The position numbers were made by a program, and so were the translations under genes. Positions 1 through 5,593 of a stretch of 7,413 nucleotides of DNA are shown here, in pieces. Below the pieces are notes generated by a model, which saw only the letters and a list, made by a program, of their open reading frames with translations, made no database searches and was not told the origin of the DNA. Within the stretch, counting starts at the first letter, position 1, and the number at the start of each line of letters is the position of its first letter. The stretch comes from Candidatus Aenigmatarchaeota archaeon (GTDB lineage Archaea > Aenigmatarchaeota > Aenigmatarchaeia > QMZP01): the NCBI GenBank assembly GCA_003663225.1, contig QMZP01000031.1:1-7413 (forward strand), in the 5' to 3' direction.

Positions 1-1703
1 AGCACTATCTCAGCGGGCTGGAACATGAACTGCCCGGGATAGTCGTATATGGACTTTATCTCCTCGGGGCTGAGCGGCCGGTTGAAGAACATGACCTCGT
101 CTATAGTGCCGTTGAAGAACTCCCACATACCGCTGTTGGAGCCTATGAACAGGTCGTTCGTGTTCGTTATGTTGCCCACGTGGACGCCGGATACTGTGAA
201 GGGCACGCTGTTCACGTACAGCGTCGCCACGTCATTCTCCTTGTCCCACACGCCTGCCACGTGATACCATTCCCCATTGTTCGCGCTGCCGCCGAGGGGC
301 TCCATCTGGTTGGTCCCGTCACCAACGCCGAACTGGAACGAGGAACCGCTCATCATGAGGTAGAATCCCTTCCACGGCATTCCGGCATGCTTGAACATTA
401 TCCTCTGCAGGCCCACGCCCGCGTTCATCGGTCGCACCCATGCAGATACTGAAAGCCCGTCGGTTCCCTGCTCGAGGCTCTTGTTGTTCGGTATGACAAC
501 GTAGTCGTCCGCCCCGCTCAGGTTGATGGAGCCACCCTCCTTTCCCTGGGACCACACTCCCCCGGAAAGCGAGCCGTGGTTTACCATGCCAGATGAGTCG
601 TGCACTATGTCCCCGGAGCCCTCGTCGAACTCCCAGAACCCTACCATGCCTTCCGGCCTGAGTATGGTGTTTATCCTGGATGTCGCGACCGTTGTCATGT
701 CACTGTTTATGGGCTCGTAGCTTTCCCCTGCCAGCCACGTTACGAGCGCACGCATCAGAACCGTTATGTCATTGGATGTCAGGTCCCCGGATTCCGGATA
801 TGACATCCAGGCAGTCCTGCCCACGCCCTGCGACATGCCGCTATTGACTATGAGCCCGCACAGCCCGCTGTCATCCTCAATGGCGCAGTATGACTTGGTG
901 TAGGAGGAGTTGTACGTCTTCTCGCTGTCCTCCAGCAGGTTGCTGAATGTGTGCGGCTCCGGTATCTTCAGGCCACCCTTGTCCGGGAAGCCGTAGAAGT
1001 GCTTGTACACATAATAATAGGTGGCATTTGCCCTTGACATTATGCCTGTCATGTGCATGTCGCCAGACCTTGTCTTGCTGCTGTTCCAATCTATGCCGAA
1101 CACCATGTTGTCCGTTACGTTGTCTGTCCTGTCGAAGCCCTTGTAGTCCTTTATGACTATTATGCCCTTGTCCTTCGCGAGGAAGTTCATGATATGGTCT
1201 TTGTAGTCATCGAGCCTGAAGTTGGGGTGGTACGGGGAGGTGAAGAAGTCCTGCATCACTATTATCACGTCATGCAGCTGCGAGAACTGGGGGTTGCTCA
1301 CATTGAGCTGTTCGTGTACAAAGTGCACCCTGTTACCGTTCAGGTAGAAATCATTAAGCGCGGACGTCACTTCTGCGTATTCCGCATTCGAGCATATGCA
1401 TCCCACGAGTATCTGCCTGTCCACGACCCCGTTAATATGCAGGTCGTATACCATGTTTGTGCCGTTGAGGGTTTTGTTCAGAGCGTCGCTGACGCTTTCG
1501 GTGTCCATCCAGTCAACGTCCATCGCTTCCAGTGAGTGTATGATGTCGTAAGCCATCGCTTCCAGCTTTGCCTTGCTCCAGTCGTTTTCTATGGCAGGTA
1601 TCCGCATGAACTGGTATATGACGAAGAACATGGCCACGACCACTATCACTATCTCTATTATGTGTATGAACCCCTTCATATTTTTGCCGCAGAAACCCCC
1701 CAT
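1..1703 (-). CDS. Membrane-anchored LamG-domain surface protein with prepilin-like N-terminus (3' end outside window)
   Basis: The frame is open from an ATG at 1703 to the window edge, giving 567 codons without a stop. Residues 1-11 are short and basic and lead through KG|F into a hydrophobic segment (about 12-33) with a glutamate at position 17. This resembles a type IV prepilin/class III signal, but the Glu falls at +6 of the putative mature protein rather than +5. Residues about 95-325 alternate hydrophobic strands and helices (QILVGCIC, HDVIIVM, KGIIVIKDY, ending in RALVTWLAG), a pattern I associate with GATase-like Rossmann domains of surface proteins; this is tentative. Residues about 354-555 are a clear LamG/concanavalin-like jellyroll: GFWEFDEGSGDIVHDSSG, VSAWVRP, GEWYHVAGVWD and the closing GTIDEVMFFNRPLSPEEI. 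Such domains usually bind glycans or proteins outside the cell. The ATG at 1703 is preferred over the one at 1679 because GGGGAT lies just upstream and a TATA element sits at 1721-1737. Confidence 0.88.
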   Translation of the reverse strand, partial: MGGFCGKNMKGFIHIIEIVIVVVAMFFVIYQFMRIPAIENDWSKAKLEAMAYDIIHSLEAMDVDWMDTESVSDALNKTLNGTNMVYDLHINGVVDRQILVGCICSNAEYAEVTSALNDFYLNGNRVHFVHEQLNVSNPQFSQLHDVIIVMQDFFTSPYHPNFRLDDYKDHIMNFLAKDKGIIVIKDYKGFDRTDNVTDNMVFGIDWNSSKTRSGDMHMTGIMSRANATYYYVYKHFYGFPDKGGLKIPEPHTFSNLLEDSEKTYNSSYTKSYCAIEDDSGLCGLIVNSGMSQGVGRTAWMSYPESGDLTSNDITVLMRALVTWLAGESYEPINSDMTTVATSRINTILRPEGMVGFWEFDEGSGDIVHDSSGMVNHGSLSGGVWSQGKEGGSINLSGADDYVVIPNNKSLEQGTDGLSVSAWVRPMNAGVGLQRIMFKHAGMPWKGFYLMMSGSSFQFGVGDGTNQMEPLGGSANNGEWYHVAGVWDKENDVATLYVNSVPFTVSGVHVGNITNTNDLFIGSNSGMWEFFNGTIDEVMFFNRPLSPEEIKSIYDYPGQFMFQPAEIV

Positions 1704-1720
1704 CTTATCCCCTTGCTACT

Positions 1721-1737
1721 CTTTTATATATTATAAG
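1721..1737. promoter_or_regulatory. Near-symmetric TATA element, probably a shared divergent promoter
   Basis: The 17-base block CTTTTATATATTATAAG is almost its own reverse complement and is the main AT-rich element of this gap. Read to the right it offers TTTTATATA about 45 bases before the ATG at 1771, predicting a short leader containing GGCGGT. Read to the left it offers TATATAAA or TTATAATA about 20-30 bases before the ATG at 1703, predicting almost no leader. The assignment rests on position and consensus only. A second AT-rich stretch at 1742-1760 could also contribute to the rightward promoter. Confidence 0.6.
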
Positions 1738-1770
1738 CCCCATTAATTAAATACATATTTGGCGGTCAAC

Positions 1771-2394
1771 ATGGAGCTCAAGAAATTCCTGAAACAGACG
1801 TTCGGAAAGGACCTTTTCTCCAGTCTCAAGAAGGACGAGATACTTGAGGAGAAGATAAAGACAGAGAAGAAGATAGAGAGGATATCGGACGAGATGAGGG
1901 CCATACAGGACAAGATACAACAGCTCATGATAGAGTCGAAGGGCCAGCCGAAGCCCATGAAGCTTCTCAACATACAGAAGATAAAGTCCCTCAAGCTGGA
2001 AAGCAACACCAAAGCGCAGGAGGCAAGGACACACCTCAAGCACATGCAGCTCCTTCTTCTGGTCGAGGCGATGCACGAACACCAGGAAGAGAAGAGCGAG
2101 AGCAAGTTCATAGAGAAAGTGCTGGATGCTGACATAGACGGTCTTGCTGACACGCTGTTCGATGAGGACGTGCAGAAGGCGATAGAAGAGGGCAAGATAG
2201 ACGATGTGAAGGGCAGGCTCAAGGACTGCTTCGCCAAGGAAGAAATACCCACTGACAACGAGACAGAGGAGATACTCAGCGCCATAGGCGACCTTGAGGA
2301 GGCGGACGAAGAGACAGCTATACAGATGGCTGGCGAGAAGGCGAAGAAGATAGCGGAGTCACCAGTCAAGAAGAGGGAAACAGTAACAGAGTAG
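1771..2394 (+). CDS. Coiled-coil protein, candidate ESCRT-III/CdvB-like partner of the adjacent Vps4-like ATPase
   Basis: The protein has 207 residues, no signal peptide and no membrane segment, so it should be cytoplasmic. Residues 1-19 form an amphipathic helix (M1, L3, F6, L7, F11, L15, F16, L19 on one face). Residues about 20-105 are long lysine-rich helices broken near a GQPKP turn at 58-62. Residues about 106-190 are strongly acidic helices. Size, a basic N-terminal hairpin, an acidic C-terminal half and a possible N-terminal membrane helix are the hallmarks of ESCRT-III subunits. Residues 143-154 (IDDVKGRLKDCF) resemble a MIM1 motif, with V146, R149 and L150 in the expected spacing but C153 where Leu is usual. 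The gene lies 42 bases before a MIT-domain AAA ATPase. A TTG at 1759 would add four residues, but ATG at 1771 is preferred because GGCGGT (1761-1766) sits four bases upstream. No sequence identity to a named family is claimed; a generic coiled-coil protein is the alternative. Confidence 0.75.
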   Translation: MELKKFLKQTFGKDLFSSLKKDEILEEKIKTEKKIERISDEMRAIQDKIQQLMIESKGQPKPMKLLNIQKIKSLKLESNTKAQEARTHLKHMQLLLLVEAMHEHQEEKSESKFIEKVLDADIDGLADTLFDEDVQKAIEEGKIDDVKGRLKDCFAKEEIPTDNETEEILSAIGDLEEADEETAIQMAGEKAKKIAESPVKKRETVTE

Positions 2395-2407
2395 CCCCCT
2401 CAATCAC

Positions 2408-2416
2408 TTTATTAAT
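2408..2416 (+). promoter_or_regulatory. TATA-like box for the AAA ATPase gene
   Basis: TTTATTAAT is centred about 25 bases before the ATG at 2437, the usual archaeal distance from TATA box to transcription start. No Shine-Dalgarno-like sequence precedes that ATG (the bases before it are AATTTCTAAAC), so the transcript would be leaderless or nearly so. The ATPase could thus be made from its own promoter as well as by read-through from the upstream gene. Confidence 0.45.
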
Positions 2417-2436
2417 TCTTAGTACAATTTCTAAAC

Positions 2437-3582
2437 ATGAATTCTTTGCGGGAGAGCGTTCTCAGGCAGGAGCTTAGGAAGGAGCTGGATGCTGCCAGGA
2501 GGCTCGAGCAGAAGGGCAAGCATGACGAAGCCAGCAGGCATTACATGAAGGCGTCGGCCATATACCGCAGGATAGCGTACGTCGTGCCCAGGCAGAAGAG
2601 CGAGGAGATGTTCTCTGCGTCCAGCCAGTACGAGAGCCTCAGCAAGACCGTAAAGCACGGTCCTGAGCTCAGGAAGATGAGCAAGAGCGAGCCAGAACTC
2701 TACGAAGAGGCGGTATCCAACCTCATAGTGTCAGAGAGGCCCGACGTGGAATGGGACCAGATAGGCGGGCTGGAAGAGGCCAAGTCCGTGATAAAGGAGG
2801 CCATAATACTGCCGTTCGTGAAGGAGAAGCCTCCCTTCGTCAGGTCCCAGCGGACCATCCTGCTCTACGGACCACCGGGTACGGGCAAGAGCATGCTCGC
2901 CAAGGCGTCATCGAACATGCTAGAGGCAACGTTCTTCGAGGCAAAGGTTTCCACGCTGTTATCCAAATACTTCGGGGAGAGTCCCAAGCTCGTTAATGCG
3001 CTGTTCAACAAGGCCCGCAGCATGCAGCCATCCGTGATATTCATCGATGAGCTGGATTCCGTAGCCGTCAGAAGGTCTGACAACAGCAACGAAGCCACGA
3101 GGAGGGTGCTCGGCGAGCTCCTCACGCAGATAGAAGGATTCGGCAGCAGCAATGATGACAAGATACTCGTAATGGGCGCAACAAACAAGCCATGGGATAT
3201 GGATGATGCTGCCCTCAGCAGGTTCCAGCGCAAGATATACGTGCCACTGCCCGACGAGCTGTCGAGGAGGGACATATTCGAGATACATCTCAACGGCGCA
3301 CAGCTGGAAGGGGACGGCATGCTCAAGGAGCTCGGCAAGAGGACCAAAGGCTTCTCGGGCAGGGATATAAGGAACGTGTGCCAGGAGGCCATATCAGCCA
3401 TGGTCAGGGAGCAGAACCCTGATATGGACACATTGTCATCAAAGCAGATAGAATCATATGTGCTCAAGAGCCGCAAGCTAACCATGGACGACTTCGAGAA
3501 GGCGCTGGCCAAGGTAAGGCCTGCTTCCTCAAAGGATGACCTGCAGAAATACGAAGAATGGAAAAGGGAATTCGGCGGCTAA
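2437..3582 (+). CDS. Vps4/CdvC-like AAA ATPase with N-terminal MIT domain
   Basis: The protein has 381 residues. Residues about 8-72 form a three-helix MIT-like domain (LEQKGKHDEASRHYMKASAIY), which in Vps4 and CdvC binds the C-terminal motifs of ESCRT-III proteins. The AAA module (about 101-345) opens with VEWDQIGGLEEAK. It has Walker A GPPGTGKS (145-152), a pore loop STLLSKYFGES (172-182) with Tyr where Vps4 has Trp, Walker B VIFIDELD (200-207) with catalytic E205, sensor 1 N250, and R262 before FQRKIYVPLPD, a signature of the meiotic (Vps4/katanin/spastin) clade. The C-terminus (363-380, ending DLQKYEEWKREFG) matches the Vps4 C-terminal helix. The expected activity is ATP-driven, hexameric unfolding or disassembly of ESCRT-III-like filaments on the inner face of the membrane. 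Vps4 and spastin have two adjacent arginines at the finger position; here there is Ser261-Arg262. The upstream neighbour is a plausible substrate. Family assignment is firm, cellular role inferred. Confidence 0.95.
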   Translation: MNSLRESVLRQELRKELDAARRLEQKGKHDEASRHYMKASAIYRRIAYVVPRQKSEEMFSASSQYESLSKTVKHGPELRKMSKSEPELYEEAVSNLIVSERPDVEWDQIGGLEEAKSVIKEAIILPFVKEKPPFVRSQRTILLYGPPGTGKSMLAKASSNMLEATFFEAKVSTLLSKYFGESPKLVNALFNKARSMQPSVIFIDELDSVAVRRSDNSNEATRRVLGELLTQIEGFGSSNDDKILVMGATNKPWDMDDAALSRFQRKIYVPLPDELSRRDIFEIHLNGAQLEGDGMLKELGKRTKGFSGRDIRNVCQEAISAMVREQNPDMDTLSSKQIESYVLKSRKLTMDDFEKALAKVRPASSKDDLQKYEEWKREFGG

Positions 3583-3590
3583 GCAAAGGC

Positions 3591-3758
3591 TCAGCCCTCT
3601 TCTTCATGGCCCGGCCCGTTGTATCCATCATCTTCTCCCATGGTGTCAAGGTATATCTTCTCAGGGTCGTCACCGAGCCCGAAGTTGTCGGTATTCTCCG
3701 GCGTGAGGAGTATCTGTATCCTTTGGCTCCTGTAGCCGGCATCCGGCTCATCTGGCAT
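3591..3758 (-). CDS. Small acidic protein of 55 residues, function unknown
   Basis: This short frame starts at ATG 3758 and is supported mainly by an excellent ribosome binding site, AGAGGTGA, four bases upstream. A longer reading from GTG at 3800 would add 14 residues but bypass that site, so it is rejected. The protein is hydrophilic, with no membrane segment or cysteine. A short strand-like RIQILLTP (13-20) is followed by a disordered acidic tail rich in Asp, Glu, Gly and Asn, ending HEEEG. I do not recognise the family. Its stop lies eight bases from the stop of the convergent AAA ATPase gene. It follows the larger minus-strand gene at 3947-4972 after a 188-base gap and may share its transcript. 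Confidence 0.6.
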   Translation of the reverse strand: MPDEPDAGYRSQRIQILLTPENTDNFGLGDDPEKIYLDTMGEDDGYNGPGHEEEG

Positions 3759-3762
3759 GCTT

Positions 3763-3770
3763 TCACCTCT
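3763..3770 (-). promoter_or_regulatory. Strong Shine-Dalgarno site deciding the start of the 55-residue protein
   Basis: On the minus strand AGAGGTGA precedes the ATG at 3758 by four bases. It matches the archaeal anti-SD complement (GGAGGTGA) almost fully and is the strongest such site in the window. It is the main reason to regard this short frame as a gene. Confidence 0.65.
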
Positions 3771-3946
3771 CAATCTGCAACGCATCCGTGGCCGGGACAC
3801 TGATTAGTCAGGCCGGTAGATATCCAGAAAGAATCAGGCACCCGGTCCATGGCTGATGAAATCACACAGACTTCACTATATTAGCCACTGCGTACGGATG
3901 CATGTAAGTCTATGTTTGTCGTTTATGCTTAAATAAGCAGCAGATA

Positions 3947-4972
3947 TCAGTAGACATAGAAGGGCTGCTCTATGTATCCCTTCCAGTAATCATATACCTT
4001 GGCCGTGTAGTTGCCGGTCTCCCAGCCAGACGGTATGGTATATGTATCACTGACAGGCGAATCACACCTGTAGTTGCTGCAGGACAGGGCCTTGTATCCC
4101 TTGTAGGATTTGTCCTTGTAAAAGTACATGTACCTCGAGCAGTCGAGCCATCCGGGCGTGACGGATATGCTGAGAGTGTCGCCGTTCTGCAGCGCCTGCG
4201 GGCTTATCTCCAGCGTGGTCACGGTATCCTGCACGCTCGAGCCGTTGACGCTCACGTCCCTCTTTATGTACTGCCTCGTGGTGTAGTCGTAGAGCCTGAA
4301 TGAGTAAATGCCGTTTATCCATTTGTTCGGTATGGTGAACGTCGCGCTCACATCCTGCATGCACTTGTAGCTGTCGCACGGCATCCTGACATATGTGACG
4401 TACCTGTTGTCGTAGTATATGTAAATATAACCCATGGCCCCGTCCACACCGGGCTGCAAATCAAGGGTCAGCGTGTCACCGGGTGTCGCATATCCCGGGC
4501 TCACCGTAAACTCGGTGCCCTGCCCGCCAACTATGTGAACATCACCACCTATCTCATTCTCTTCCAAGTCTTCTGTCATCCACGTCCCGTAGAATGTTCC
4601 CTCACCTGTTGTTGGGAACACGGTATATGTCACCCACTGGTACGTCCCCGGGGCGAACAGCCACTCTATCGCGCCATCCCGCACTATGCCTCCGCGGGAT
4701 ACGTATGTGACGTTCCACCCATCGGGTATGGTCTCCCTTATGCCCACCGCATTGGGCGGGTCATTGTAATCAGATACCAGCCTAAGGATCACATTAAAGG
4801 TCTGTCCCACGCTATAGCTGCCGGGAAGGTCTCTTGTCACCGAGGTCTCTATGGGTTCACCGTATATATAATAGCCCACGAGCCCGCTGTTCAGGTTCAG
4901 GAAAGCCACGGTGCCTATGATTATGACAAAAATGATGAGAATGAGTGCAGTTCGCCCAGAAGGGAGTTTCAT
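3947..4972 (-). CDS. Membrane-anchored extracellular protein with tandem beta-sandwich repeats
   Basis: The protein has 341 residues. A short basic N-terminus (MKLPSGR) and one hydrophobic segment (about 9-28) form a signal anchor, so the rest should face outside. Residues about 40-148 look like a DUF11/CARDB-type beta-sandwich (SVGQTFNVILRL, IPDGWNVTY, TYTVFPTTGEG). Residues 155-241 and 254-341 are two copies of one module: each opens [FL]-x-[IV]-SP, continues through GDTL and YxYxYxDxxY to a C-x4-C element (C199-C204; C298-C303), then [FY]TIP-x-x-W-x-x-G-x-Y and ends in a short strand. The second copy has an extra cysteine, C278. Many Asn-x-Ser/Thr sequons suit a glycosylated surface protein. 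No catalytic signature is seen; adhesion or a structural envelope role is likely. The ATG at 4972 sits at the predicted transcription start of a TTTATATA box, so the mRNA is probably leaderless. The stop is TGA. Confidence 0.88.
   Translation of the reverse strand: MKLPSGRTALILIIFVIIIGTVAFLNLNSGLVGYYIYGEPIETSVTRDLPGSYSVGQTFNVILRLVSDYNDPPNAVGIRETIPDGWNVTYVSRGGIVRDGAIEWLFAPGTYQWVTYTVFPTTGEGTFYGTWMTEDLEENEIGGDVHIVGGQGTEFTVSPGYATPGDTLTLDLQPGVDGAMGYIYIYYDNRYVTYVRMPCDSYKCMQDVSATFTIPNKWINGIYSFRLYDYTTRQYIKRDVSVNGSSVQDTVTTLEISPQALQNGDTLSISVTPGWLDCSRYMYFYKDKSYKGYKALSCSNYRCDSPVSDTYTIPSGWETGNYTAKVYDYWKGYIEQPFYVY
3950..4510 (-). repeat. Two-copy protein module within the surface protein gene
   Basis: This stretch encodes two consecutive modules of about 87 residues (155-241 and 254-341 of the 3947-4972 product) joined by a linker containing NGSS. 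They share GDTL, aromatic YxYxY strands, a C-x4-C element and a TIPxxW...G-x-Y block. They have diverged at DNA level, so the duplication is old and seen only in protein. Confidence 0.7.
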
Positions 4973-4994
4973 AATAATTAATTATCATTCAAGC

Positions 4995-5002
4995 TATATA
5001 AA
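4995..5002 (-). promoter_or_regulatory. Consensus archaeal TATA box for the 3947-4972 gene
   Basis: Read on the minus strand this is TTTATATA, an exact archaeal box, centred about 27 bases before the ATG at 4972. That spacing puts the transcription start at or within a few bases of the start codon. No ribosome binding site is present in AATTAATTATT before the ATG, in agreement with leaderless translation. Confidence 0.7.
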
Positions 5003-5033
5003 TATTCAAGGCCGCGCATAAAGGGCATTAAGC

Positions 5034-5041
5034 TTATAAAT
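5034..5041 (+). promoter_or_regulatory. TATA box for the 5075-5593 gene
   Basis: TTATAAAT preceded by AAGC resembles a TATA box with an upstream BRE-like purine stretch. A transcription start about 25 bases downstream would fall near 5060-5065. That is after the ATG at 5048 and before the one at 5075, which supports the shorter protein. It forms a divergent pair with the box at 4995-5002. Confidence 0.55.
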
Positions 5042-5047
5042 AATAAA

Positions 5048-5070
5048 ATGTCACCATTTAATGGTGACAT
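5048..5070. promoter_or_regulatory. Perfect palindrome (11-base arms, 1-base centre) over a promoter and ribosome binding site
   Basis: ATGTCACCATT, a single T, then AATGGTGACAT is an exact inverted repeat. It lies just downstream of the TATA box at 5034-5041 and covers the predicted transcription start of the gene beginning at 5075. Its right arm holds GGTGA (5063-5067), the likely ribosome binding site for ATG 5075 at seven bases spacing. Two readings are possible: an operator for a dimeric repressor that blocks polymerase, or, if transcription starts early enough, an RNA hairpin that hides the ribosome binding site. The palindrome is seen directly; the function is inferred. Confidence 0.7.
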
Positions 5071-5074
5071 AAAT

Positions 5075-5593
5075 ATGGCAGGCAGATATGCGACATGGGG
5101 GCTCATAGGTGTACTCGCTCTAACAGGTACAGCTGACATGAGCTGCACCAGGAGAATGCAGAAGAAACCCGCAGCCGTATATGTGCAGGACGAGGGCTTC
5201 TTCAGGAAGGCTTATGATGGTATTACAGAGGATGACATGGAAGCGGCAGCGACCCTGCCCGCGGATTTCGATGACCTGCCGGATGCATACAGGTCATTCA
5301 TAGAGGATAATTTTTCATTCGTTGATATGGATAAGCCCGGTCCCAGGGACCGCGCGTTCGTCAGCATGTACGAGGATATGATAGAAATGTACATGGATTA
5401 CATGGAAATAGACCCCAACAACCTAACGGAAGAGCAGTCAAGGCTTGCCCGCGAGTTCGACGAGCAATCGGGCTACAGGGAGCTGGCTGAAAGATTTCCA
5501 TGGGTCAATGCAGATAATCCTGGAACAAGGGACAAGGTATTCCTTATGCAGGCCGCAAAGTCAATGGAGATAGCGCCGTACATGGGGGACTAG
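5075..5593 (+). CDS. Small exported protein with an internal duplicated motif, function unknown
   Basis: The protein has 172 residues from ATG 5075; ATG 5048 would add nine residues but lies inside the palindrome and before the predicted transcript start. Residues about 5-20 are hydrophobic (YATWGLIGVLALTGTA) after a short N-terminus, a signal peptide or anchor. C24 in ADMSC could be lipidated but the lipobox is poor. The remainder is acidic and helical, rich in Met, Asp and Glu. Two segments repeat: F80-SFVDMDKPGPRDRAF (80-95) and F141-PWVNADNPGTRDKVF (141-156), sharing F-x-[FW]-V-[DN]-x-D-x-P-G-x-R-D-[RK]-x-F, each followed by a Met-rich helix. The Asp/Asn-rich loop could bind a metal such as calcium, but this is speculation. 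I do not recognise the family. The TAG stop overlaps the TAG of the convergent gene in a shared CTAG. Expression is probably controlled through the palindrome at 5048-5070. Confidence 0.8.
   Translation: MAGRYATWGLIGVLALTGTADMSCTRRMQKKPAAVYVQDEGFFRKAYDGITEDDMEAAATLPADFDDLPDAYRSFIEDNFSFVDMDKPGPRDRAFVSMYEDMIEMYMDYMEIDPNNLTEEQSRLAREFDEQSGYRELAERFPWVNADNPGTRDKVFLMQAAKSMEIAPYMGD

Noticed and set aside
1053..1535. Open frame of 160 codons on the plus strand
   Set aside because: It lies wholly antisense to the LamG-protein gene, whose frame is longer and has recognisable domains; composition is odd (Val/His/Tyr-rich) and no start signals are present.
1743..2369. Open frame of 208 codons on the minus strand, Ser-rich
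   Set aside because: It mirrors the coiled-coil gene; Lys/Glu-rich coding on one strand gives Ser/Leu/Phe-rich open antisense frames. The plus-strand protein has a sensible start and structure.
2865..3512. Open frame of 215 codons on the minus strand
   Set aside because: Antisense shadow of the AAA ATPase, whose motifs are unmistakable.
3770..3850. Minus-strand mini-frame of 26 codons ending next to the ribosome binding site of the 55-residue gene (contains CPGHGC)
   Set aside because: It has no ribosome binding site, is very short, and could easily be chance; the position as a leader peptide is suggestive but unsupported.
3800..3946. Possible C/D-box RNA (TGATGA at 3854-3859) or terminator (GCTTAAATAAGC at 3927-3938)
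   Set aside because: No D box at a fitting distance on the same strand, and the hairpin has only five pairs with no T-run, so neither can be supported.
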